A DNA stretch of 64,000 bases from assembly GCF_900176165.1 (NCBI RefSeq), contig NZ_FWWU01000007.1, positions 62,001-126,000 on the forward strand, read 5' to 3'. Source of the stretch: Deinococcus hopiensis KR-140 (GTDB lineage: Bacteria; Deinococcota; Deinococci; Deinococcales; Deinococcaceae). This document shows positions 1 to 9,637 of the stretch, one piece after another. The notes beneath the pieces were generated by a model, which saw only the letters and a list, made by a program, of their open reading frames with translations, had not been told where the DNA came from and searched no databases. The number at the start of each line of letters is the position of its first letter. The first letter of the stretch is position 1. A program made the position numbers and the translations under genes.

Positions 1-515
1 GTCTGAGCGCACTGGGCGGCGAGGACCTGCAGAAAGGTGCGTTCGTAAGCGGTGAACGTCCGTGGTTCGCGGAAGGAGAGGACCAGAACCCCGAGTGCGG
101 AGCGATCCACAAGTAAGGGAAGATCGACGATACTACCGTGAAAATCGCGGATGTGAGGCGCCACTTCAGGATACTCGTGGCGCACCTGCTCGATGGATTC
201 GAGGAAGAAGGCTTCCCGGCGGTTGTAAGCCAGTACAAAAGGCAACTGGGCACTGAGGGGAACGGCTTTCAGAAAGGCGACGGCGTGCGGCGCATAGGCG
301 TATGAACCGATGAAGGCCAGCTCTGTGCCCGCAGGGTTGAGGAGGGACATGAAGCCACCGTCGGCACCCATGGCTTTGATGCCTTCATCAATGACGGCGT
401 GAGCGACGTGCTGCGGCTGGTCTGTCTGGCCAAGCAGTTGGACGAAATCGAGCCAGTCCTGCATTTTCGCTTCGGTGCTGAGGGGCATGCGCACGCCATT
501 CTTGCAGATGTTCAT
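1..515 (-). CDS. GAF-domain protein, C-terminal part missing at window edge
   Basis: This is an open frame that runs off the left edge. The first ATG is at 515, with GGAGG directly before it; GTG at 494 and ATG at 488 are alternatives with better spacing, and an in-frame TAA lies just upstream. About 170 residues are visible. They read as one GAF domain: an N-terminal helix, VIDEGIKAMGADGG, SLLNPAGTELAFIGS, a central PLLVDRSALGVLVLSF strand pair, then FTAYERTFLQVLAAQCAQ. GAF domains of this kind often precede histidine kinase or GGDEF modules, which would lie outside the window. No ligand can be assigned. The GAF call is by pattern only. Confidence 0.7.
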   Translation of the reverse strand, partial: MNICKNGVRMPLSTEAKMQDWLDFVQLLGQTDQPQHVAHAVIDEGIKAMGADGGFMSLLNPAGTELAFIGSYAYAPHAVAFLKAVPLSAQLPFVLAYNRREAFFLESIEQVRHEYPEVAPHIRDFHGSIVDLPLLVDRSALGVLVLSFREPRTFTAYERTFLQVLAAQCAQ

Positions 516-621
516 CCTCCACTCGTGTTAGCGCCTCTTCGGAAGAAGCTGTTCCCCTGGAAGGCCAGTGATGACGGCGCAAGGACATCAAGATCAGGTC
601 CATGGCCAGGACACGCTGGAT

Positions 622-768
622 AAGGATTGCGGTTCATCCGTGATGAGATAGTGGGCCAACCCGAGTGGACGTGCAACGCTGGGCCGCAGAGCAGCAGGAA
701 AAACGGCGACACAGAAGCGTGGAATCGCCGGAGCGAAGGGGATAAAGCGGATTGTCCGGAAACCGTAT
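622..768 (+). repeat. Dispersed repeat family R1, copy 1
   Basis: This begins AAGGATTGCGGTTCATCCGT and ends near GTCCGGAAACCGTAT. The same layout recurs at 5108-5239 and 40130-40260, with shared internal blocks such as AGGAAAAACGG and GTGGAATC. The ends form an imperfect inverted repeat. This copy is the longest and most diverged. There is no coding content. Confidence 0.75.
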
Positions 769-783
769 GGGCGGTACCGGACA

Positions 784-945
784 AGCGCTGGCTGCGTCTG
801 GCCCCCTGTGCTGGTAATCAGCATACCGAGGAAAAAGAGCGGGCGTCCCACGCAGGATCCCCGTTCGATCTTCAACGGCCTCATTTGGCTGGCCCGAACC
901 AGCAGTCCGTGGAGTCAGCTCCCCCGGCAAAAGAGGCGGTCCGCC
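784..945 (+). pseudogene. IS5-type transposase, N-terminal fragment
   Basis: The translated text LVISIPRKKSGRPTQDPRSI and then FNGLIWLARTS matches the start of the IS5-type transposase at 13739-14263 (LVINTPRKKSGRPSRDARSI, FNGLIWLARTG). A one-base shift near 805 separates the preceding residues RWLRLAP from the rest, and similarity stops near 945. Only about 50 codons of a gene of roughly 280 remain, so it is a dead fragment directly next to repeat R1 copy 1. Confidence 0.75.
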
Positions 946-955
946 GACGCTCGTC

Positions 956-1123
956 CTATCCTTTCAGATAGGGCCAGTACGGTTCTCGACCTATGAGTGC
1001 AAACCATCGGTCTGCGTCCTCCGCAGTCGGTTGGCGTTTCGGATCGAGACGGTAGAAGAGCGCTCCAGCATAAACAGCCGTCCATAAGGCACCGTTGTGT
1101 TCAGGGGGTGGGAGGGGGAGCAC
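956..1123 (-). CDS. Possible small protein of unknown function
   Basis: A short frame of about 55 residues starts at a GTG at 1123, just after an in-frame TAA. It contains NGALWTAVYAGALFYRLDPK and ends ADRWFALIGREPYWPYLKG. The composition is protein-like (aromatic residues, no low complexity), but I recognise no family and see no clear ribosome site. It could be the C-terminal scrap of a lost gene. Confidence 0.25.
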   Translation of the reverse strand: MLPLPPPEHNGALWTAVYAGALFYRLDPKRQPTAEDADRWFALIGREPYWPYLKG

Positions 1124-1576
1124 GTGTTCCCGGCGTTTTTACCTGTGCGTTTGTTGAGCAACAGGGGTTTCAGAGACTCTGGGGATCCAGGGATGGGAGG
1201 GAAGGCATACGGCCACCGCTGCGCGTTCCAACCGCCTGAGCTTCAAGGGTGGAGAGGGGGACTTTGGCGTGCGGCCAAACGCCGTCATGCAACTCATTTT
1301 AGTGGGGGTGGTGTCCTCACGGTGCTCGGTGTGCGGCCTGCACCACCTGTTGTCCGGCCTAGACGGCACGCGGAATCAGGCTGGAGGTTCTCGCAGCTGT
1401 TGGACAACCCCCAGCCCGGTCAACGCCACCGTGGTGGTGTGCTTGCCAGTCGCACTCAGGTTGCCTGGAGTGATCCAGCGGGGAATTCCGACTCCCCTTC
1501 TCGAAAACATCCCCACCTGCATGGAAAAACCCGTAGGGCAGCTCCATCCGGGGTGAATGGCACATCGCCATGCGCC
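1124..1576. other. Intergenic, nothing recognised
   Basis: About 450 bases. Short open frames exist on both strands, but none resembles a family I know and none has a convincing ribosome site. No repeat or hairpin stands out. Confidence 0.4.
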
Positions 1577-2812
1577 TCAACCGCGTCCCCCAGCGATGCG
1601 GGCGGCGTCGGGCGTACGGGCGAGACGGCGCATGGCAACGGTACCCAACAACGGGCCCACAGCGAGGACCACGAAGGCCAGCGGCCAGCCCCCCGCGCGC
1701 ACGAGCGCGGGAACGAGGGCGATACTGCCTGCAGTCAGGGTGAAGCCCAGGGCGAGTTGCGCCGTAAGCGCCGTGCCGACGTACGCCGGGTCGGCGATCT
1801 CACTCACGATGGTGGAGAACTGTGCAGAGTCCGCGATGATCCAAAAGCCCCACATTAGGCTGAGGGCCAGCACGACCCCCGGTGCGGCGCCGGCCAGCCC
1901 TGCAAGTGCGAGTGCGCAGGCTCCAGAGAGGCCCATGGCAAGAGTGGTGAGCCGGGTGCGGCCCCAGCGGTCTCCCAGCAGCCCGCCCAACCCGCAGCCC
2001 AGTGCACCCACACCCACGACCGCGAAGGTGGCGAGGGCTGGGCCCCGCCCCGGGTCCGCCACCCCGGCATTGACCAGCACTCCAGTGAAAAAGGCCGAGA
2101 ACCACGCCCACATCGCGTACAACTCCCACATGTGCCCCAGGTAGCCCAGGGTAGCGAGGCCCACTCCGCGGCTGGTGAGCGCCCGCCACGCCTGGCTGGG
2201 CTGAAAAGGGGCGGTTGGGAAGCGGTAGGGCCCGTCCCCCACCCGCGAGGCAATCAGCCCACCAAGCGCAGCAAGGGCGCTGGTAATGAAGATCACGCTC
2301 CGCCAGTTGGCGCCCCCCAGCCCGTTGACAAGGTGCGGCAGCGCCGATCCCAGCGTAAGTGCCCCCACCATGACGCCCAGCGCTGTCCCACGCCCAGTGC
2401 GGAACCACGCCGACATCGCTTTGAGGGCCGGAGGGTACACCAGGGCGAGCGCCGCCCCGGTCAGCGCCCGCAGGCCCGCTGCCAGGGTCGGGCCTCCCGC
2501 CCACAACAGCCCCAGGTTCGCTCCAGCGGCGATCAGCGCCCCAGTCAGGATCAGCCGCTGGGGTGAAACCCGGTCCGCCAGATTGAGCGCCGCGCTGAGC
2601 ACGGCTCCCAACACGAACCCCAGTTGCACGGCCAGGGTGAGTCCAGAAGCTGCGGCGTCCGTCAGCCTCCACACCACGCGCAGTTGCGGCAGCACCGCCA
2701 CTGCGGAGAACCACGGCGCCATCGCCAGGACAACGGCGAATGCCAGCCCAGCGAGTGCGGACCAGCGCCCTGGGGCAGCTTCCTGGAGGGAAAGGGCCAT
2801 GAGGGGCAGCAT
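1577..2812 (-). CDS. Major facilitator superfamily exporter
   Basis: This 411-residue membrane protein has about 12 hydrophobic segments, the usual MFS length. The MFS motif A signature is visible in the central loop as GGLLGDRWGRTRLTT, roughly residues 280-295, marking the start of the second six-helix half. The first half shows FRTGRGTALGVMVGALTLG, typical of nitrate/cyanate-type or drug-type MFS proteins. No substrate can be assigned. ATG at 2812 is used; ATG at 2800 (MALSLQ) is an alternative. It stands alone, with no partner gene or obvious promoter. Confidence 0.85.
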   Translation of the reverse strand: MLPLMALSLQEAAPGRWSALAGLAFAVVLAMAPWFSAVAVLPQLRVVWRLTDAAASGLTLAVQLGFVLGAVLSAALNLADRVSPQRLILTGALIAAGANLGLLWAGGPTLAAGLRALTGAALALVYPPALKAMSAWFRTGRGTALGVMVGALTLGSALPHLVNGLGGANWRSVIFITSALAALGGLIASRVGDGPYRFPTAPFQPSQAWRALTSRGVGLATLGYLGHMWELYAMWAWFSAFFTGVLVNAGVADPGRGPALATFAVVGVGALGCGLGGLLGDRWGRTRLTTLAMGLSGACALALAGLAGAAPGVVLALSLMWGFWIIADSAQFSTIVSEIADPAYVGTALTAQLALGFTLTAGSIALVPALVRAGGWPLAFVVLAVGPLLGTVAMRRLARTPDAARIAGGRG

Positions 2813-3138
2813 AGGGGGATACGTGGACGTGTGCCAATCCGCATTGGTCCTTTACTGCTTGTGGACCAACAACCCACCCTGGTGTGGGCCGAGAGTGCGT
2901 GTGCAACTTTGACCACGGTACGGCACGGCGCAAGATGTTGAGCAAGCGTTACTCGAAGCCAGTCCGACTGAGCCGCTTCAAGCGTTTAGGGATAGCCCCA
3001 GGAAAACTGGGGGCTGGCGACCTCAAGCGGGTTATGGCTGTATACACTTGGGAGCAGCTGCCTTAGACCGCCTCCCATCCGTTCTGCACCTCCTCTAAAG
3101 CGGTTGCTCAGGCGTCGGCAAGAGATAGCGCTCTCGCT
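2813..3138. other. Intergenic, nothing recognised
   Basis: About 325 bases between the MFS gene and the regulator that follows. One 60-codon plus-strand frame (2884-3066) has no family resemblance or ribosome site and was not annotated. I see no repeat. Confidence 0.4.
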
Positions 3139-3813
3139 TCACCTCTCTTCCAGAGAGGGCAATGGGGCGAGGGCCAGCCGAACCAGATACCGGGCGGTTT
3201 CTTTCGTTTCGACGTCCTCGCCCGCTTCCCTGGTGTGACGTGCCAACACGTTCAGCAAGTCGAGTTGTAAAGCTTTGGCTCGGCAGCGCGTGAGGGGACC
3301 AACGGTCAATGCGTGGTCCAGGACCGCAGGTTCTTCCGCGCTTCGCGCACTCCACGGCTCCTCCGGTTGTATGGCGTCATAGGCGTGGACGCCGTTCTCT
3401 TTCCGGTACAGGAGCATCCCCCAGTTGTGCTCCCCCTGCATCTCCCGCATCACCCGCAGCATTGCCCGCTGTAACACCTCCTCAAAGGCCAAGCGTTCGC
3501 TCAACAGGATTTCCAGCAGGTCGGTTGCGGCTGTGCAGCGGTAGGGCACGAAGAAGCGGTCTGCCACCGAGCGGTAAATCCGGACAGCTCGTCCCGCACG
3601 TGCTTCCTCCCGCACCACCTCCACCAGCCCCAGCGATACCATGCGGCGCACCCGGTACAGCACACTGTTTGGCGTCACGCGCAGTTCCACTGCGGCGCGT
3701 TGCACCGTACATTCCCGCCCGAGAAAGGGCTCTATGAAGCGCCGTTGCTCCGGATCGGCCAAAAAGGTGGCGGCGCGGACGCTCTCAACGGTGAACGTCC
3801 TGTCAGGCGACAT
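3139..3813 (-). CDS. Winged-helix (ArsR-like) transcriptional regulator
   Basis: This 224-residue protein has an N-terminal winged-helix domain: ATFLADPEQRRFIEPFLGRE, then CTVQRAAVELRVTPNSVLYR as the recognition region, then RRMVSLGLVEVVREEARAGR as the wing (roughly residues 14-75). The remainder is helical and may bind a ligand or dimerise. Its ATG lies inside the 3-prime end of the serine hydrolase gene (11-bp overlap), so the two are translationally coupled and it probably controls that gene. The ligand is unknown. Confidence 0.75.
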   Translation of the reverse strand: MSPDRTFTVESVRAATFLADPEQRRFIEPFLGRECTVQRAAVELRVTPNSVLYRVRRMVSLGLVEVVREEARAGRAVRIYRSVADRFFVPYRCTAATDLLEILLSERLAFEEVLQRAMLRVMREMQGEHNWGMLLYRKENGVHAYDAIQPEEPWSARSAEEPAVLDHALTVGPLTRCRAKALQLDLLNVLARHTREAGEDVETKETARYLVRLALAPLPSLEER

Positions 3814-4864
3814 GGGCAGAGGTGAACGCGCTGACCAGATGCCGCAGGACGCCCGATAAGCCTTCTTCAGCCTGGCCCCCTGCTGCGTTCGTCGTCACGG
3901 CGAAAGCGTGGCCTTCGTCAGGGAGCACCACCACAAAGGCCAGGAAGGTGTCGGCGCTGCCGCTGTGCGTACTGGCCTGCATTCCGCGGTACATTGTCAC
4001 GCCCCAACCGAGGCCCGCCTTGATCTCTGGCCGGAAGGGCGTGTGCATGGTCGTGAAGGTTTCTGACGGTAGGAAGTCGCTTTGACCACGTAGGCCCCGT
4101 AAGTGGGCGCGGGCGAAGGTCGCGAAGTCGAGGATGTTCATGTGGATGTCCCCCGCAGGGCCGATGGCCTGGTGCAGTTGATAGCGTCCATGGGGGTTGT
4201 GCGGCACGTGGCGACGTCGCCAGACGTGCCCCCATGGCTCCTGATCGTGCCTACGGCCAGGCCACCCGAATCCTGCACTGGTTAAACCGAGCGGTTCAAA
4301 CACCTGCGCCCGCATCAGGTCTTCCCAACGCTTGCCCGTAAGCTGTTCAGCCAAGACCGCCGCGAGGCCATATCCAGCATTGGAGTAGCCGTACTCGCCT
4401 ACGGGCCGCACCGGAGGCTGCTGAAGTACCCACTGGGCAAAAGCGTTGCGTTGCCGAGCGGGGGAGCCACGCCGAGCGGGCGCCGGCTTGAATTCTTCCT
4501 CTTCACCAAAGGCCGGGAGGCCAGCGCAGTGCGAAAGGAGATGGGCCAGGGTGACGTCGTGGTAGGCCGGATGAACCCCGTGAGTGGGGAAGAGCTGGGT
4601 AAGCTTTGTGCGCCAGTCCAACACCTCGGGAATCAAGGAAGCCAGCATGGTGGCGACCATCGGTTTGGTGCAGGAACCGATATGAACGCGGTCACGGACC
4701 GTCATGGCCTCAGGACGGTCCAAGCGGCGGACTCCACTGGCTCCAGCGCTGAGGGGACCGTCGAGGGGGGCAGCCGCCCAGACGAGACCTGGGAGAGCGT
4801 GGTCTTGGCGGAGTTGGTCGAGGTGGCGCGCGAGGTCGCCAGGTGTGGTGAAGGTATGGGACAT
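3803..4864 (-). CDS. Serine hydrolase of the beta-lactamase/class C PBP family
   Basis: This 353-residue enzyme has the three family motifs: SCTK (S63-x-x-K66, the nucleophile and general base), YSN (Y159-S160-N161) and HSG (H299-S300-G301, in place of KTG). This matches class C beta-lactamase-like esterases and D-aminopeptidases (family S12). No signal peptide is seen at the start, so it is probably cytoplasmic and more likely an esterase or peptidase than a wall enzyme. It is first in a two-gene unit with the overlapping winged-helix regulator. The true substrate cannot be told. Confidence 0.85.
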   Translation of the reverse strand: MSHTFTTPGDLARHLDQLRQDHALPGLVWAAAPLDGPLSAGASGVRRLDRPEAMTVRDRVHIGSCTKPMVATMLASLIPEVLDWRTKLTQLFPTHGVHPAYHDVTLAHLLSHCAGLPAFGEEEEFKPAPARRGSPARQRNAFAQWVLQQPPVRPVGEYGYSNAGYGLAAVLAEQLTGKRWEDLMRAQVFEPLGLTSAGFGWPGRRHDQEPWGHVWRRRHVPHNPHGRYQLHQAIGPAGDIHMNILDFATFARAHLRGLRGQSDFLPSETFTTMHTPFRPEIKAGLGWGVTMYRGMQASTHSGSADTFLAFVVVLPDEGHAFAVTTNAAGGQAEEGLSGVLRHLVSAFTSAHVA

Positions 4865-5107
4865 GCCTTAGCTTGAAGTGGGGTCTAGGTGAGACGAAAG
4901 AGGCGGTCTCAGGTAGGGAGGCATTGTGCCACTCCTTTCTTCCGTCCTTCTGCCGAAGTGCACGTCAGTGAGCTGGCGGCCAGGTGTACCCATCTCGATG
5001 CTCATGGTCCAGGAGCGTGCGGAGGTTTCCTAACCGTCGTGGATAAGCGTCTCAGTGGATCACCATGCCAATCGCCAAAGCGATCGCGCTGCTCAGTGGG
5101 TGCTCAT

Positions 5108-5239
5108 AAGGATTTCGGTTCACCCGTAATGAAAAAACAGGCCAACCCGAGCCGAGCGAGCAGGAAAAACGGTGACGAATAGGTGTGGAATCACTCAAAT
5201 GAAACGGGAGGGATACAACGGATGATCCGGAAACCGTAT
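5108..5239 (+). repeat. Dispersed repeat family R1, copy 2
   Basis: This begins AAGGATTTCGGTTCACCCGT and ends ATCCGGAAACCGTAT. The two ends are imperfect inverted repeats (about 14 of 16 positions in the best-conserved arms of the family). It is followed 11 bp later by repeat R2 and then R3, so three repeat families lie side by side. Confidence 0.8.
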
Positions 5240-5250
5240 AGGGGTCTATT

Positions 5251-5372
5251 GGTCGTCCGTTGGGTCTGAAAGTGCTGGCGAAGCACACAGTGGATTCCCT
5301 CGCTTTCCGTACCGCGCTGACCCCAGAAACACGGGCGCCATCCATCAGGTTCCCGCCAGTCAACGGAGTACC
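5251..5372 (+). repeat. Inverted-repeat element R2 (MITE-like), copy 1
   Basis: This 122-bp element ends in CAACGGAGTACC; the left arm has decayed to GGTCGTCCGTTG. The interior is nearly identical to copies at 24214-24335 and, inverted, 61896-62017, all exactly 122 bp. It is too short to code for a transposase, so movement would need one supplied in trans. Confidence 0.85.
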
Positions 5373-5375
5373 ACT

Positions 5376-5501
5376 AGAGCATTTGTCCGAATTACGCTGT
5401 GAGGGGTGCCCCTTCCCTGACGGCTCCTTTCTCCTGTATCCTCCTTCAAGCTCGCTCACGCCGCTCGGTCAAGAAGAAGTCCTCTTTTTGACAAACGCTC
5501 T
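5376..5501 (+). repeat. Inverted-repeat element R3 (MITE-like), copy 1
   Basis: This 126-bp element starts AGAGCATTTGTC and ends GACAAACGCTCT. Related copies lie at 14535-14653 and 22397-22522 (the latter inverted). Shared interior blocks are TGAGGGGT, GCTCGCTC and AAGTCCTCTTT. It starts 3 bp after R2 ends. Confidence 0.8.
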
Positions 5502-5787
5502 AAATGCACGCCTGATGACAGGCATCAATGTTGTTGACGGCACACCTGCCAGTACCGCTTCAGGCACCCGGTCCGCTGGAACTGGGCTGCGGCGTATGGG
5601 GGCGGTGCTGGTTGTGTACCGTCACACGCCGGTGTACCGGGTGCGCTGGATGCACAACACCGTGGACATCGGCACGGGCTGCGCGTTCGGAGATGCGCTT
5701 ACTCACATCCGGCCCTACCCGCAGTACTTGCACGCAAGGCGTGAAATAGCGCTGCAACTCCACCTGACCTACCCGGACCCAACTTGA
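5502..5787 (+). pseudogene. C-terminal remnant of a calcineurin-like metallophosphatase
   Basis: The last 80 or so codons before the stop at 5787 read VLVVYRHTPVYRVRWMHNTV and DIGTGCAFGDALTHIR. This is the C-terminal signature of PrpE/Pnkp-type metallophosphatases, normally V-Y-G-H-T-P-V followed by N-I-D-T-G-C-V-F-G-G-x-L-T-A-L-R. The metal-binding GH is RH here and NIDTG is DIGTG, so catalytic residues are lost as well as the whole N-terminal half. The frame can be read upstream through repeats R3 and R2, which makes a false 175-codon ORF. It is a gene tail stranded beside a repeat nest. Confidence 0.65.
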
Positions 5788-5801
5788 CGCTACGGATTAC
5801 T

Positions 5802-7679
<1,878 letters not shown>

Positions 7680-7773
7680 GCTCGCAGCCTAGCCGCCTGC
7701 CCGTGACGCTCCCTGAAGGACTCGTGAGAACATATTGAGGAGGAATCAGGACGGGATCAGACATTGGGCGTGT

Positions 7774-8851
7774 TAAGTACGTCGCATTTAGAATTCAGAT
7801 AAATTTTGCTCCGAGAACCTTGAGTCCAGTGACAAGGGCTGCTCGAAGTTCACCGACCGAGTCAGAGCAGCGGCGTGGCATCAAAATTCCCTTGAGTTGA
7901 CGCCACACGCCCTCAATGAGGTTGAGAAACGGGGCATAGGGCGGGAGGTACCGCAGGTACAGCCCCTGCTCTTCCCAGCGTGCGATCTTTTCCCTGAGCT
8001 TCGCGCCCTTGTGAAAGGGCGCGTTGTCCAGCACGACGACCGTGATCGGATCCGGGGTGCACTGGGCGGCCAGGGTACCGAGGTACGCCATGACCTGTTC
8101 ACCAGTACAGGTGCCTTGCCGTTCTCGGACTTCCAGGTCCTGTTGATTTCCGTGCAGGCTGTACGAACCCATGAGGTTGAGCCGTCCAGCGGATCCCCAC
8201 CGTGTGGGGACCTTGAACGGCTGGCCAGATCCCCGCCTGGACCAGGTGGCACCCACAGACAACATCAGGGACAACCCCGTCCGAGGTACTTCAGCGTGAG
8301 TTCGCCGTCCAACGCCCCCTTTTTAAGGTCTCCAAAGAGGCCTGATGCCCGTGTACAACCTCCGGGTCAAGGGTCTTGGCGGGGGCGTACCTCGCGCGTT
8401 TCCAGCTGTATCCCATGCGCTTCAGATGATTGGGCAGTGCCCTGGTCCGATCACCACACCGCACTGTTTGCTGAGCTCCGCGCACAACATGGTCGCGTTC
8501 CAGAAGCGCTCTTCTCGCAGTTTCTCGTGGAGAAACTGCTCGGCTTGTCCCGTGATCCGTGAGGGTGGGCCGGGTGGGGGATCATCGGCTCGACCTGGTA
8601 CGCCACGCTCGATGAAGCGTGTCAGATCATTGTGGATCGCTTGATGATTACGATCAAAGTGTTTGGCGAGTTGGGGAACGCTCCAGCCCTGTCGGTGAAG
8701 TCGCATAGGGACTTGCCCGTAGGCGGGTTTTAGGGTGCGTGTGCCGACTGGTCTCCAACTCACGCAGCACCACGTCATCCTCGTCTCAGATTTCGATACG
8801 TCGAGCAGGTCCTGCCATACCTAACTCTACAATCTCAATACAACCTACTTA
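7774..8851 (-). mobile_element. IS630-family element, decayed
   Basis: The ends form an imperfect inverted repeat (left TAAGTACGTCGCATTTAGA; right, reverse-complemented, TAAGTAGGTTGTATTGAGA), about 1.08 kb apart. The interior encodes one broken transposase on the minus strand. It is a different IS630 type from the pair at 20891 and 23164. Confidence 0.75.
7795..8806 (-). pseudogene. IS630-type transposase, frameshifted
   Basis: Reading from 8806 down, the family text appears in pieces in different frames: an N-terminal HTH region (RLHRQGWSVPQLAKHFDRNH), then FLHEKLREERFWNATMLCAE, then MGYSWKRARYAP, then the DDE C-terminal domain with VVVLDNAPFH (second Asp) and YLPPYAPFLNLIEGVWR (Glu). At least three shifts are needed to join them, near 8760, 8445 and 8275, so no full-length protein is made. 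Confidence 0.8.
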
Positions 8852-9149
8852 CCTAATTGATAACGGCACAATTTCGGGGCCTCCAGCTGCGAAACCTCGC
8901 TCTTATTAAGATCAGGGCTTGGGAAGTCCAGAATCGTGACTCCTCAATACCCTCCGAGAAGTCAGAAGCTGGACGAACTGAAGTAGCGCTGGCGGGTGGG
9001 GTTCGGTCGTCTTCGACGCAATGAGTTTGTTCCTTCGTTTTTTACTGCCTCTGAGTTATCCTCGCCGTGAATTTGAACTCACGCTCAGGGGACAGCAGGG
9101 CGAATGGGCCTGACCAGCGCCATGGACGGCCACCGAACACCACCTCTGG

Positions 9150-9370
9150 CGTTCCCTTTGACCTCCCCGATTTGCTCCACATCTTGCCCCACCCCGTCCG
9201 ACACCCAGGAGAACGGCGGGCAGGACCCCAGCCGCACTCAACGTTCCGGTGGCGACCACGCCGATCGCCAGGATATAGAGCAGCAGGGCGGAGGCGTCGT
9301 TGAGCAGGCTTCCCCCTTCTTGGATCTTGCGCAGGCGGTACGGCGGGTTGACCTGCGAAGTGGGAGGTGC
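9150..9370 (-). pseudogene. Fragment of a CPA1-type sodium/proton antiporter
   Basis: One minus-strand frame reads NPPYRLRKIQEGGSLLNDAS followed by ALLLYILAIGVVATGTLSAA. This matches the core of NhaP/CPA1 antiporters, where R-L-R-x-I-L-E-G-E-S-L-L-N-D-A is the ion-binding signature. Here the Glu of GES is replaced (EGG). No start and no remaining helices are found, and the frame degenerates within 70 codons. It is the only trace of an antiporter gene in the window. Confidence 0.6.
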
Positions 9371-9637
9371 CGGACCCTGTTGCTCAGGATGTACGCCAAT
9401 TTTTCGCTGACCTCACCGTTCAAGAGTAGGGATAGCCCGGCGCGCGGACTGCGTGCGCACACGCATAGAAGTAACGTGTCTGAGTACGTTGGGGTGTTCT
9501 ACGTCCGACAAAAGTGGCACCCATCGCCAGGCCACCACCCTCCTGTGGCCTCCGAGGAGCAAGGCCCTCTTCTGAACGGCCCATCCAATGAACGCTTCAC
9601 CTTACCCTGGTGCCCGCAGCGCCTCCCTCCTGTTGGC

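Noticed and set aside
5260..5787. An intact 175-aa gene starting in repeat R2
   Set aside because: The frame runs through R2 and R3 before entering the metallophosphatase tail; the start lies in repeat DNA with no ribosome site.
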